A stretch of DNA of 53,456 nucleotides, from assembly GCA_002314795.1 (NCBI GenBank), contig DCHI01000044.1, forward strand, positions 1 through 53,456, in the 5' to 3' direction. The position numbers were made by a program, and so were the translations under genes. Each line of letters opens with the position of its first letter. Position 1 is the first letter of the stretch. The notes below the pieces were generated by a model. It did no database searches, was not told where the DNA came from, and saw only the letters and a list, made by a program, of their open reading frames with translations. Origin of the DNA: Bacteroidales bacterium UBA1756. GTDB taxonomy: Bacteria; Bacteroidota; Bacteroidia; Bacteroidales; WCHB1-69. Positions 7,322 to 16,011 of the stretch are shown piece by piece.

Positions 7322-9601
7322 ATGTTAAAAAATGATGTTTCGTGGCCAAATTACCGTCAGTACCGTTCAGGGACGGAATATGAAATCGCAGAATTTTTTT
7401 CCGAAAGCTTGCGCAACAGCTGCACCTTTGATTTCTTTTTAGGATTCTTCAGCTCGTCGGCCATCAATTTGTTAGCGGACAGTTTTGCCACTTTCATTCG
7501 CAATGGCGGAAGAATGAGACTGATTATCAACAACATCCTTTCACAAGAAGACAAAGAAGCCATCATCAAAGGAACGCAGAGGAAAGTAGGTGATTTCATT
7601 GACATTGAGAATCTTGGAGAATTGCGAGACACATTATCCAAAAGGGACAAACATTTTTTTGAATGTCTTTCGTGGTTGATTTCCAATCAGCGCATTGAGA
7701 TAAAGATTGTTAAACCGAAAGGGACGTCCGGCATTTCGCATTCAAAAGAAGGAATGTTCTATGATGGGAACGACTTGGTACATTTTTCGGGCTCGTGTAA
7801 TTTTTCGCGGACAGCCATCATTGAAAATATGGAAACCATCAGTATTGATTGTGGCTGGGATGCAGGGCCGTCGCAGAGCCGGATAGAGAAAGCGAAGAGG
7901 GACTTTGAGCTCACTTTTGGTGGCGGGAATCCGACCGTAGAATATTTGGACAGCCGCGACATCACCACGAATATTTGCACCCTATTTCCCACAACGGGAC
8001 TGGTTGACCTGCTACAACAAGAGAAGGAGATTCTGGACGAGAACTTAGAATCGCCTCTGAATGAGCGCGTTAAGAAAGTTTTGCAACGGGCCCGCAATTT
8101 GACGGACGAAACCATCAGACAAGAATACGACAAAATTGAGACGCCGCATTTTCCATACTACGAAGGGCCGCGCGAATATCAGAAAGAGGCCTTTGAAAAG
8201 TGGAAGGCCAACGGTCAAAAGGGGCTTTTTGCAATGGCCACGGGCACGGGCAAAACCATCACGGCGCTCAATTGCCTTTTAAACATTTACAAGAGCAACC
8301 ACTACTACAAAGCCATCATTCTCGTGCCAACCATCACCTTGGTTGAGCAGTGGGAGGAAGAGTGCAAGAAATTCAAATTCAACCACATCATCAAGGTGTG
8401 CTCGAAATATAGTGACTGGAAGACGGAGATAGAAAATTTGATTTTTGCAATGAAATATGAGCACGATGGGCAAAGTTCACAAAATTTTGTCATTATTTCA
8501 ACGTATGCATCATTTACAAGAGATAATATTTATTCATTGCTAAATAGTTTTGAACGAAACAAAGTGCTTCTGATTGCAGATGAAGCGCATAATATGGGAG
8601 CGCCATCCCTTGTAAAGAAACTTAGAAGTATTAATTATCTTCGGCGAATTGGGTTATCTGCGACTCCAAAAAGGAAGTATGATGAGACTATCAATAGTAA
8701 AATATTCAAATTCTTTGGTTCGGAAGACCACTTTACTTTTGAATATTATATGAAAGAGGCCATTCAGAATGGGGTGCTTTGCCATTATTATTATTACCCA
8801 CATATAGTCCGACTCACGGACACTGAAATGGAAAAGTATATTGAAATCTCTTTAAAAATAGCCAAATATTATAATTACAACACTGGAAGATTTGACAAGA
8901 AGGACGACATCCTTATGGCTTTACTACTTGCCAGGAAAAGAATAATCCATAAGGCGAGCAACAAACTCAATATTTTTAAAGAAATCATTGCCAATCGTTA
9001 CAAAGAAAATGGCAATTTAAAATATTCTCTCATCTATGTTCCTGAAGGAAATAAGCCAGACTATATCGCTGATTCTGACATTTTTGAGACTGACGAACAG
9101 ATTGAAGATGATACCGATACAGAACACCTTATTGATCAATACACAAAAGAAATCAGTGCTTTAGACAAATATATTACAGTCAAAAAATTTGTTTCAGGCA
9201 TCAACGATAGGGAATCCATTCTCGCCAATTTTGCATCTGGGAAAATTCAGGTACTAACATCTATGAAATGTTTAGACGAAGGTGTTGATATTCCACGAAG
9301 CGAGTTAGCCATATTCTGCGCCAGTACGGGAAATCCTCGACAATTCATACAAAGACGAGGACGTATTTTACGAAAGCACCCTGACAAACGAGTCGCTATA
9401 ATACACGATTTAGTGGTTGTTCCCGAAGTGAGTTCATCTTGCCACAGTTATAAAATGGAACAATCATTATTAAAAGGTGAGTTAGAACGCGTGAAAGATT
9501 TTTCCTTGCTTTCTGATAATCCTTCCTACTCTCTTATGGAACTGCAACACATTATGTTCCACTATGGTTTGAATTTATATAACAACACCCACATATTATG
9601 A
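7322..9601 (+). CDS. PLD-domain superfamily 2 helicase, candidate SspF
   Basis: This 759-aa protein fuses an N-terminal phospholipase D-like domain (H140-S-K with FSGSCNFS shortly after, an incomplete HKD motif) to an SF2 helicase: Walker A TGTGKT (K311), DEAH box D420-H423, SAT motif LSATPKR, and RQFIQRRGRILRK as motif VI. Such proteins couple DNA translocation to nuclease action in restriction modules. AAGGAG at 7308-7313 is 8 bp before the ATG, a real Shine-Dalgarno that is rare in this phylum. It overlaps the next small gene by 4 bp. Together with the downstream SMC-like ATPase it fits the SspFGH effector, which damages unmodified DNA; which letter it bears is my inference. GC content falls sharply from about 50% to about 32% within the gene near 8400. 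Confidence 0.75.
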   Translation: MLKNDVSWPNYRQYRSGTEYEIAEFFSESLRNSCTFDFFLGFFSSSAINLLADSFATFIRNGGRMRLIINNILSQEDKEAIIKGTQRKVGDFIDIENLGELRDTLSKRDKHFFECLSWLISNQRIEIKIVKPKGTSGISHSKEGMFYDGNDLVHFSGSCNFSRTAIIENMETISIDCGWDAGPSQSRIEKAKRDFELTFGGGNPTVEYLDSRDITTNICTLFPTTGLVDLLQQEKEILDENLESPLNERVKKVLQRARNLTDETIRQEYDKIETPHFPYYEGPREYQKEAFEKWKANGQKGLFAMATGTGKTITALNCLLNIYKSNHYYKAIILVPTITLVEQWEEECKKFKFNHIIKVCSKYSDWKTEIENLIFAMKYEHDGQSSQNFVIISTYASFTRDNIYSLLNSFERNKVLLIADEAHNMGAPSLVKKLRSINYLRRIGLSATPKRKYDETINSKIFKFFGSEDHFTFEYYMKEAIQNGVLCHYYYYPHIVRLTDTEMEKYIEISLKIAKYYNYNTGRFDKKDDILMALLLARKRIIHKASNKLNIFKEIIANRYKENGNLKYSLIYVPEGNKPDYIADSDIFETDEQIEDDTDTEHLIDQYTKEISALDKYITVKKFVSGINDRESILANFASGKIQVLTSMKCLDEGVDIPRSELAIFCASTGNPRQFIQRRGRILRKHPDKRVAIIHDLVVVPEVSSSCHSYKMEQSLLKGELERVKDFSLLSDNPSYSLMELQHIMFHYGLNLYNNTHIL

Positions 9602-9834
9602 CACAAAAAGACAAAATGTTATTGATGGTCTTACGGGACCAAAAGCTCCAAGAAAAATATCAGTTTTCGGCTGGAGATTATGAGGATTTGCAAGACGCAT
9701 TAAATTCAGATAATGCAATTGTAAGTGCCATTGCCAAAATCATCATTGAACTCAATGGCTCCGAAGATAGCGGAGAACAAAAAAGAGTTTACAAAACCAT
9801 TTTCGCACATTTAAACAACAAATTATTATCATGA
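9598..9834 (+). CDS. 78-aa protein coupled between helicase and SMC-like ATPase
   Basis: This small acidic-to-neutral helical protein has no motif I recognise. Its start overlaps the helicase stop in an ATGA and its own stop overlaps the next start in the same way (9831), so the three are translated as a coupled set. That placement argues for a fixed stoichiometry, such as a subunit bridging the helicase and the ATPase. It may be the middle member of an SspFGH-type trio, but I cannot confirm this from sequence. Confidence 0.7.
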   Translation: MTQKDKMLLMVLRDQKLQEKYQFSAGDYEDLQDALNSDNAIVSAIAKIIIELNGSEDSGEQKRVYKTIFAHLNNKLLS

Positions 9835-11984
9835 TAATCAAGAATATAACAATCGAAAATTTCCGCAGCTATTATGGAAGCAACTCCATTGATTTTGGGG
9901 AAAAGTTAACTCTTGTTATTGGAGCTAACGGAGATGGGAAAACCACTTTTTTTGAAGCCCTAGAATGGTTGTTTGATACGGTAGGGGCGCTTCCTATTAC
10001 AGATACAAAATATATCTCCAAGAAAAAAATATCTGAACTTCTACCGAACGAATCGGCGTATGTTAAAGCAATAATGACATACATTTCTGATGGTAGCGAA
10101 AGAATTGTCCAAAAGTCCTTCAAATTTGCAATTAGCTTAAGTGGAGAAATTTCAATTTCCAATTATAGTCACCAACTTTATATTCAAAATGGAGTAGAAA
10201 AAGAAGTTATTGAAGGCGAACGGGTGAAAAAGATATTTGATGCTGATTTTGCTGCACCTATACGAAAATATTGTTTATTCAAAGGGGAAGAAGAATTGAA
10301 TATTTTCAACAAGAAAGAAGCGATGAGCTTCCTTGTTGAAACATTTAGCCAAATTCGTGATTTTGATCCTTATGTCCATTTCATGCAAGAATCCAAAAAA
10401 TGGGCCGAGACAGCGACTGACAATGCTATGAAGTCAGATCGAAAAAATTCCAGAGAAGCGGAAACACTTAGAGCACACATCAAGTCTGAAGAACAAAAAA
10501 TAGGAGAATTAGAATCAGAACGAAGGAATAAAGATAGAGAAGCAACAAATTTTAAAAAATTGTTGGAAGACATTGAAAAAAACAAAGACTCATCTGCATT
10601 ATTGAATTCCACAAATGAAAGATTGAGATCTTTAATTGAGGAAAGAAACAATTTGGGAAGTCACATCAAAGAGAATTATACATTTCGGCTGTTAGATGAG
10701 ATGTGGATTCTAATGGGGTTTTCTCCTATTGCTGAAGAATACAAGAAATTGGTGGCTCACATTGACAAAGAGCAAAGACGGCAGCAAAGCCAATACGACC
10801 AAGAACTTGGAGCAAAAAAATTAGCAGAACAACTTCAGAGAGAAATTGATCTCGGGCAAATTCCTCTTGCGCTTAATATTCCTGATGAAAATACAATGCG
10901 CGAGATGTTGGATGACGAAATATGCAAAGTGTGCGGGCGAGAGGCCAAAAAAGGATCTGAAGCATATAATTATATGAAAATGCGTCTCAATAATTTTTTG
11001 GATTCGCAAAAAGTAGCTGAACAAAAGGAGGAAGAACCACGATTGTTTAAATATGAATTCATTAGAGAATTGAGCAATCGGTATTCTGTTCTTTTGAACA
11101 ATATGAATTTTATTCAAAAACTGAATTCTTTTATCGATGGCGCTATCGCTACAAACATAGATATTCACAGGAAAATTGATAGGATAAATAACAACATCTT
11201 AGAAGAAGAAGATCGCAAAAAGAAGATTCTGGCTCAGACTGATGGATTGACAGAAGACCAGCTCTTATCTGAATATGAAAACATATCAAGATGGTGGTCA
11301 GGGAGAAATGACGCAGAAAAAAGCATAGAACATCTTCAAATTCAGATAGATAGCCATAAGAATCTTTTGAGTGGATATCGCGAACAATATTCAAAAATTT
11401 CAAAAGAATCTTCGGCTGCAATGTATGAACGCAGTAGCGAAGCCATTCGAAAAATTTTGAATGCTTTCACGGGAGCCAAACAAAAAAACAAACAGGATTT
11501 TCTTTTGCAACTTGAAAAAGAAGCCAATTTCTATTTAGAATTACTCAACAAAAGTGATTTTAGAGGATACGCTCGAATTGAAGAACTTCCTGACAATAGT
11601 GCACAAATCGTTCTTATTGACAATGACGGAACTCGTATTTACAATCCAAACACGGCTCTTAAAACCACAATGTATATGTCGTTGCTATTTGCCATTTCAA
11701 AACTGACTTCCATCAAACACGAGAACGACTTCCCTCTCATTTTCGATGCCCCCACCTCATCTTTTACGACATCAAAAGAAAGGGATTTCTTCAATGTCAT
11801 CGGTAATATTCAAAAACAAACAATCATTTTCTCAAAAAGTTTTCTGATTGAAGACAATGGAACATTGACCTTAGATGATGTTAGATTACGTGATATCAAT
11901 GCTAAAAAATATAGAATAAAGAAGAAAGAACCTTTTAATGAGAAAGAATTATCTACCATTCATACAATTATTGAATCAATATAA
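9831..11984 (+). CDS. SMC/Rad50-like ATPase, candidate SspFGH subunit (DndD-like)
   Basis: This 717-aa protein begins with IKNITIENFRSYYG, the Rad50/SbcC/DndD opening, with Walker A GANGDGKT at 31-38. Long charged coiled-coil arms flank a CKVCG hook (C365, C368), as in Rad50 zinc hooks. The C-terminal Walker B is LIFDAPTSS (D639); the usual catalytic Glu after Asp is replaced by Ala, so ATP hydrolysis may be slow. It is translationally coupled to the 78-aa gene and 11 bp from the 200-aa gene. In the Dnd system an SMC-like ATPase (DndD) works in modification. Here, after the helicase, a role in DNA sensing or restriction is more likely. The gene is AT-rich compared with sspB-C. Confidence 0.75.
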   Translation: MIIKNITIENFRSYYGSNSIDFGEKLTLVIGANGDGKTTFFEALEWLFDTVGALPITDTKYISKKKISELLPNESAYVKAIMTYISDGSERIVQKSFKFAISLSGEISISNYSHQLYIQNGVEKEVIEGERVKKIFDADFAAPIRKYCLFKGEEELNIFNKKEAMSFLVETFSQIRDFDPYVHFMQESKKWAETATDNAMKSDRKNSREAETLRAHIKSEEQKIGELESERRNKDREATNFKKLLEDIEKNKDSSALLNSTNERLRSLIEERNNLGSHIKENYTFRLLDEMWILMGFSPIAEEYKKLVAHIDKEQRRQQSQYDQELGAKKLAEQLQREIDLGQIPLALNIPDENTMREMLDDEICKVCGREAKKGSEAYNYMKMRLNNFLDSQKVAEQKEEEPRLFKYEFIRELSNRYSVLLNNMNFIQKLNSFIDGAIATNIDIHRKIDRINNNILEEEDRKKKILAQTDGLTEDQLLSEYENISRWWSGRNDAEKSIEHLQIQIDSHKNLLSGYREQYSKISKESSAAMYERSSEAIRKILNAFTGAKQKNKQDFLLQLEKEANFYLELLNKSDFRGYARIEELPDNSAQIVLIDNDGTRIYNPNTALKTTMYMSLLFAISKLTSIKHENDFPLIFDAPTSSFTTSKERDFFNVIGNIQKQTIIFSKSFLIEDNGTLTLDDVRLRDINAKKYRIKKKEPFNEKELSTIHTIIESI

Positions 11985-11995
11985 ATCATAGACTT

Positions 11996-12598
11996 ATGAA
12001 TAAAATTTATACAAAAGATATCTTTGAAAGCATCTATGAAATTTGGAGCAGAAAGAATCCGTCATACGAAAAACATTATGACAATGACATCATTAAAGTA
12101 CTTTCCGATTTCTCAAAAGGAACAAACGAAACATCTGATGCTAAAGGGAAAATATTGGGAGCTGGATACGAAGTTCTTATAATGGCTTATTTTATTGGTT
12201 TGTACAGTAACAAGAAGAAGCCATTTGGAGAATTCAATGACATTAAGGATCTTGGCCAGCGAATAGAATTCTGGGGAAATATTGATTCAAAAAAAGGCAG
12301 GAAAGCATATCCTCGTTTGCGCGAATACATATTTATTTCACTCGTAGCCAAAACACCAGATATTAATTGGATTGAACTTGATAAAGGGAACTTAACTCCA
12401 AACGAAGTAGCCAATTTATTAATGGATACAATGGAACAGTACATTAATTATGGCCTTTCTTTCATACTTGAAAAAATGAAAGACGACGAAGGCTATTTCT
12501 ATCGCAAAGATTCATTTCTGGATATCTTTAAAGGGTTAACAAGAAAAAAGACTTCTCCCTCCACTGCCGATGATGATATTCCAGATTCTTTAGACTAA
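11996..12598 (+). CDS. 200-aa protein of unknown function, last gene of the ssp operon
   Basis: I do not recognise this family. It is a soluble protein with mixed helices, a conserved-looking stretch GKILGAGYEVLIMAYFIGLY around residues 50-70 and a disordered Asp/Ser-rich tail. It starts 11 bp after the SMC-like ATPase and shares its low GC content, and it is followed by a strong terminator at 12621, so it ends the defence operon. It may be the third subunit of the restriction module or a small partner of the ATPase. Confidence 0.6.
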   Translation: MNKIYTKDIFESIYEIWSRKNPSYEKHYDNDIIKVLSDFSKGTNETSDAKGKILGAGYEVLIMAYFIGLYSNKKKPFGEFNDIKDLGQRIEFWGNIDSKKGRKAYPRLREYIFISLVAKTPDINWIELDKGNLTPNEVANLLMDTMEQYINYGLSFILEKMKDDEGYFYRKDSFLDIFKGLTRKKTSPSTADDDIPDSLD

Positions 12599-12620
12599 CA
12601 CCCCTCCCCCACTCTACAGA

Positions 12621-12656
12621 GACGGCTGCTTCTTGCGCCGTCTTTTTTCTTTTTTT
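12621..12656 (+). terminator. rho-independent terminator of the ssp operon
   Basis: GACGGC (12621-12626) pairs with GCCGTC (12637-12642) and is followed by TTTTTT C TTTTTTT. It lies 22 bp after the stop of the 200-aa gene. Confidence 0.85.
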
Positions 12657-12683
12657 GGAATGGAAAGTTTCCATAAAAAATCG

Positions 12684-12691
12684 TACTTTTG
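12684..12691 (+). promoter_or_regulatory. -7 box of the DUF4143 ATPase gene
   Basis: TACTTTTG followed by CCGCC; a perfect TAnnTTTG box, 67 bp upstream of the ATG at 12759. Confidence 0.65.
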
Positions 12692-12758
12692 CCGCCTGAA
12701 AGTGTTAGATAGACTTAACATTTTTAAGTGATTTTTGCAATCTCTAAGTAACAAAAAA

Positions 12759-13952
12759 ATGAATACACTGATTGAAAAATGCCGACGTAAAATCCGATTG
12801 GTTGAAACTAAAAACATTCGAAGTGCAATGTCGGAAATTGCGTGGGATAGTCGGCTCATCGCCATTAGGGGCGCCAAAGGCGTCGGAAAAACGACATTGA
12901 TGCTTCAGCGACTAAAGCTTGACAAATGCGATTGTAAAACATCCCTCTACATCAGTCTTGACGATACCTATTTCGTGCGTCATCGGCTTGACGAATTTGT
13001 TGATGAATTTTATAAAAAAGGCGGAAAAAGATTGATGATTGATGAAGTGCACAAATACCCGGGATGGAGTAAAGAGATCAAACAAATCTATGACGATTTT
13101 CCCGATCTCACTATGGTTGTTTCCGGCTCATCATTTTTACAAATTTTAAACGGAGATGCAGATTTGTCACGTCGGTGCATTCCCTACGACCTGCAAGGAC
13201 TTTCTTATCGGGAATTTTTACAAATAGACAAAGGACTTTTATTCCCAATCGTTACGTTTAACGAATTAGTTTCCAATCCTCAAGCATTATGCGATACAGT
13301 AAATGAACAATGCCGTCCGCTATCTTTTTTTGAAGAATATCTTCAACGAGGATACTATCCTTTCTTTCTTGAAGGAAAAGGAGAATATCTTTTGCGTGTT
13401 GAAAATGTGGTCAATTATATTATCAATGTGGAACTTCCGCAATTATGCAAGGTTGAAGTAGGGGCAATTCGTAAGTTGCAGACGCTTCTCTCAATCGCAG
13501 CAGACAGTGTCCCTTTGCAAGTAGATATTTCAAAAATGAGCGTTATGGCTGGCGTTTCACGACAAACAGTATTGGGATATCTGCAATATTTGTATCAAGC
13601 ACGCCTTCTTAATTTATTGTATTCCAATGAATCCAATCTCAAAAAAATGCAAAAGCCAGATAAAGTCTATTTAGAAAATCCGAACCTGATGTATGCTTTG
13701 TCGTTAAACGGAATCAATCAAGGGACTCTACGAGAAACTTTTCTTGTAAATCAATTGAAAAATCAACATCGCGTGGAATATGTGAACAAAGGCGATCTGA
13801 TTGTGGATGGGACCTGGACAATTGAAATAGGTGGAAGGAGCAAAGATGGGAAACAGATTGCCCAAGAACCGAACGCTTTCATTGCTGCCGATGAGATTGA
13901 AAATCCAGCAGGGAACAAAATTCCATTGTGGGCTTTCGGTTTTTTGTATTAA
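12759..13952 (+). CDS. AAA ATPase with DUF4143
   Basis: This 397-aa protein belongs to the AAA_14/DUF4143 ATPase family: Walker A GAKGVGKT at residues 38-45, Walker B LMIDEVHK and the SGSS motif typical of the group, then a winged-helix-like region and a C-terminal DUF4143 segment with GDLIVDGTWTIEIGG resembling a nuclease-like core. An alternative TTG start at 12735 would add eight residues; the ATG is preferred because it is preceded by an A-run and by the promoter at 12684. Family members are common in Bacteroidota and archaea and their cellular role is largely unknown. It is separated from the defence operon by a terminator and has its own promoter, so it is probably unrelated to it. Confidence 0.85.
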   Translation: MNTLIEKCRRKIRLVETKNIRSAMSEIAWDSRLIAIRGAKGVGKTTLMLQRLKLDKCDCKTSLYISLDDTYFVRHRLDEFVDEFYKKGGKRLMIDEVHKYPGWSKEIKQIYDDFPDLTMVVSGSSFLQILNGDADLSRRCIPYDLQGLSYREFLQIDKGLLFPIVTFNELVSNPQALCDTVNEQCRPLSFFEEYLQRGYYPFFLEGKGEYLLRVENVVNYIINVELPQLCKVEVGAIRKLQTLLSIAADSVPLQVDISKMSVMAGVSRQTVLGYLQYLYQARLLNLLYSNESNLKKMQKPDKVYLENPNLMYALSLNGINQGTLRETFLVNQLKNQHRVEYVNKGDLIVDGTWTIEIGGRSKDGKQIAQEPNAFIAADEIENPAGNKIPLWAFGFLY

Positions 13953-13982
13953 AAATGATAAGCTCATCTCCACAAAAAATCG

Positions 13983-13990
13983 TACTTTTG
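13983..13990 (+). promoter_or_regulatory. -7 box of mscL
   Basis: TACTTTTG followed by CCACC, 25 bp before the mscL ATG. The surrounding 16 bases (AAAATCGTACTTTTGC) nearly repeat the promoter at 12678-12692, suggesting a shared promoter type. Confidence 0.65.
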
Positions 13991-14014
13991 CCACCGTTTT
14001 TAACAAATATTCTT

Positions 14015-14476
14015 ATGAACAAATTATTACAAGAATTCAGAGATTTTGCAATCAAAGGCAATATGATCGATATGGCCGTCGGTATCATTATCGGTGGCGC
14101 TTTCGGAAAAATTGTCACCTCCTTGGTGAGCGACATCATTATGCCCCCCATCGGACTTTTGGTCGGTGGTGTTAACTTTACCGATTGGAACATCGTGCTC
14201 AAACAAGCCGTCATCGAAAACGGTGTGGAAGTGGCTCCGGCCCTCACCCTCAATTACGGCAACTTCCTTCAGGTCCTGTTCGATTTTCTGATTATCGCAG
14301 CCGCCATCTTTTTCGTCATTCGCGCCCTCAACAGAATGAAACAACTGACAACGAAGAAAGAGGCAGAAGCAGAAGAGAAACCCGCTGCTCCAGCAGAACC
14401 GGCTCCGGCAAACCGCCCCACGCAAGAAGAACTTATGCTTCTTACGGAAATCAGAGACTTGCTGAAAAACAAATAG
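14015..14476 (+). CDS. mscL: large-conductance mechanosensitive channel
   Basis: This 153-aa protein is a full-length MscL. The N-terminal amphipathic helix LLQEFRDFAIKGNMIDMAVG and TM1 (about 17-45, ending in SDIIMPPIG) are followed by a periplasmic loop, TM2 (about 84-105) and a C-terminal cytoplasmic helix reached through an Ala/Pro/Glu linker. It opens under membrane tension to release solutes in osmotic downshock and forms a homopentamer. An in-frame ATG upstream at 13928 was rejected because it lies before the promoter. The gene is monocistronic, with a good promoter and terminator. Confidence 0.97.
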   Translation: MNKLLQEFRDFAIKGNMIDMAVGIIIGGAFGKIVTSLVSDIIMPPIGLLVGGVNFTDWNIVLKQAVIENGVEVAPALTLNYGNFLQVLFDFLIIAAAIFFVIRALNRMKQLTTKKEAEAEEKPAAPAEPAPANRPTQEELMLLTEIRDLLKNK

Positions 14477-14499
14477 TCTTTTAACGCAGAAACTTATCT

Positions 14500-14529
14500 G
14501 GTCACGGCACCCACACCGTGACCTTCTTT
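14500..14529 (+). terminator. rho-independent terminator of mscL
   Basis: GGTCACGG (14500-14507) pairs perfectly with CCGTGACC (14516-14523), followed by TTCTTTT. Confidence 0.85.
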
Positions 14530-14576
14530 TGTATGGAATCAAACGAGGGCATCACTCGTCTTTAATTTTTTAGAAC

Positions 14577-15356
14577 GTGGCAAAGAAAAAATCAAAAAAA
14601 CAGCGCGGCTTCTTTGGGAAAGCGTGCGTATTCATTGGGAAAGTCCTTCTTATTTTATTTATAGCCAGTATTTTACTAACCGTATTGTATCGTTGGGTGA
14701 ATCCGCCCATTACGCCGCTTATGGTTATTCGGAAGGTTACCATCGGGGCGCCCATTGAAAAGGAGTGGAAAGATTTAGAGGACATTTCCCCGAATATGGT
14801 TCGCTGTGCCGTGGCGGCCGAAGACAATAACTTTCTCGGGCACAATGGCTTTGACTGGGGCGCTATCGATAAAGCATTGGAAGAGCGCAAGTCCGGACGA
14901 AGAAAGCGCGGCGGAAGTACCATCTCGCAACAAACGGCCAAGAACGTGTTTTTGTGGCCCAAGTCTTCGTGGGTACGCAAAGGCTGCGAAGTCTATTTCA
15001 CCTTCCTGATTGAAACCTGCTGGAGCAAGGAACGCATTATGGAAGTCTATCTCAACGTAATTGAGATGGGCGAAGGAGTTTATGGTGCCGAGGCGGCTGC
15101 CCAACACTATTTCAACAAAAGCGCCAAAAAGCTGACACTGCGCCAGGCGGCACTCATCACGGCCTGCTACCCGGCTCCGTTGAAACGCGACCCTGGCCAT
15201 CCGACCTCCTACCTCAATCGTCGCGCCACCAAAATCTGCAACCTGACCTACCAGATTGGGAAAATTAAATTTGACGAAGAATCAGTTAAGAAAGCGCACG
15301 AACGTTACGAAAAACGTGAAGCCAAACGCAAGGAACGGAAGAAAAAGAGGGGGTAG
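14577..15356 (+). CDS. mtgA: monofunctional peptidoglycan glycosyltransferase
   Basis: This 259-aa GT51 enzyme polymerises lipid II into glycan strands at the periplasmic side of the inner membrane. It has a basic N terminus and one TM segment (about 17-40), then the GT51 motifs: AAEDNNFLGHNGFDW with the catalytic E82, GGSTISQQTAKN, and KERIMEVYLNVIEMGEGVYGAEAAA (shown in part by positions 160-185). There is no transpeptidase domain, matching MtgA length. The start is a GTG at 14577; the next ATG would remove the membrane anchor. The C-terminal Lys/Arg-rich tail is cytosol-like in character and odd for a periplasmic domain, but common in this phylum. Confidence 0.93.
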   Translation: MAKKKSKKQRGFFGKACVFIGKVLLILFIASILLTVLYRWVNPPITPLMVIRKVTIGAPIEKEWKDLEDISPNMVRCAVAAEDNNFLGHNGFDWGAIDKALEERKSGRRKRGGSTISQQTAKNVFLWPKSSWVRKGCEVYFTFLIETCWSKERIMEVYLNVIEMGEGVYGAEAAAQHYFNKSAKKLTLRQAALITACYPAPLKRDPGHPTSYLNRRATKICNLTYQIGKIKFDEESVKKAHERYEKREAKRKERKKKRG

Positions 15357-15359
15357 GAG

Positions 15360-15449
15360 TTTGTAAAGTTTGTAAGGTTTATAAGGTTTGTAAGGTTTGT
15401 AAGGTTCGTAAGGTTTATAAGGTTTGTAAAGTTTGTAAAGTTTGTAAAG
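15360..15449. repeat. ten tandem units of a 9-bp repeat
   Basis: Units of consensus TTYRTAARG (mostly TTTGTAAAG or TTTGTAAGG) run without interruption for 90 bp directly after mtgA. Four units recur at 39461-39496 and at least two and a part at 53432-53456, all in intergenic DNA. Function unknown. Confidence 0.9.
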
Positions 15450-15472
15450 TTATGGTATTAACGGGATATGGG

Positions 15473-15497
15473 GGCGCAAATTTTTGCGCCTTTATTA
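15473..15497 (+). terminator. possible mtgA terminator
   Basis: GGCGCAAA (15473-15480) pairs with TTTGCGCC (15483-15490), followed by TTTATTAATTT. It lies after the 9-bp repeats. From here to 15684 I see no gene; TCCCC/GGGGA (15568-15582) with a T-run at about 15590 is a further weak hairpin. Confidence 0.45.
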
Positions 15498-15684
15498 ATT
15501 TCAATTAGCAGATATCAATGCTTGTCATATCCAAGCAACTGACTGTCATTAATTTACGCACACTCGGTCCCCTACTCGGGGAGATAGCGTTTTTTTTAGA
15601 TAAGGACATTGAGTGTCAGAAAAATGTTTTCGAATTGACGTTGGTTTCAAGGGGGATTACCGTTTTTTAATTTGACCAGACACA

Positions 15685-15722
15685 ATAAAAAAAGTTCTCC
15701 CACACTTTTCGTGCGGGAGAAC
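15685..15722 (-). terminator. terminator of the giant T9SS protein gene
   Basis: On the minus strand a 12-bp stem with one mismatch (arms 15711-15722 and 15694-15705) is followed by a T-run (plus-strand A-run 15685-15693). It lies 25 bp after the stop of the giant gene. Confidence 0.85.
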
Positions 15723-15747
15723 TGCGATGCGTAAAGTTGGGGTTTTA

Positions 15748-16011
15748 TTATTTTGTTACCACCAATTTCTTGGTTACGGATTGATTAGCATTGCGAACAT
15801 TGACGAAATAGACGCCTTCAGCCCAAGTAGCAACATTCAGTTCCATTGTGCTTTCGGTAGCGATAACACGATAGACTTCCTTGCCATTGGCATCGGTGAT
15901 TTGAACAAGCGTGTTCGCTTCGACCTTGCCCAAGGAGAGGGTTGTGCGCGTGTTGGTCGGGTTCGGATAGAGAGCGATGGTTTCATTAGATTCCACGTTG
16001 TCTTCCAAGCC
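15748..16011 (-). other. T9SS type A sorting domain of the giant protein
   Basis: The motif ALYPNPT opens the domain, then VQITDANGKEVYRV and WAEGVYFVNVR, and it ends in KKLVVTK with a final Lys. These are the conserved features of the Por secretion C-terminal domain, recognised by the T9SS translocon and removed by the PorU sortase. Confidence 0.93.
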
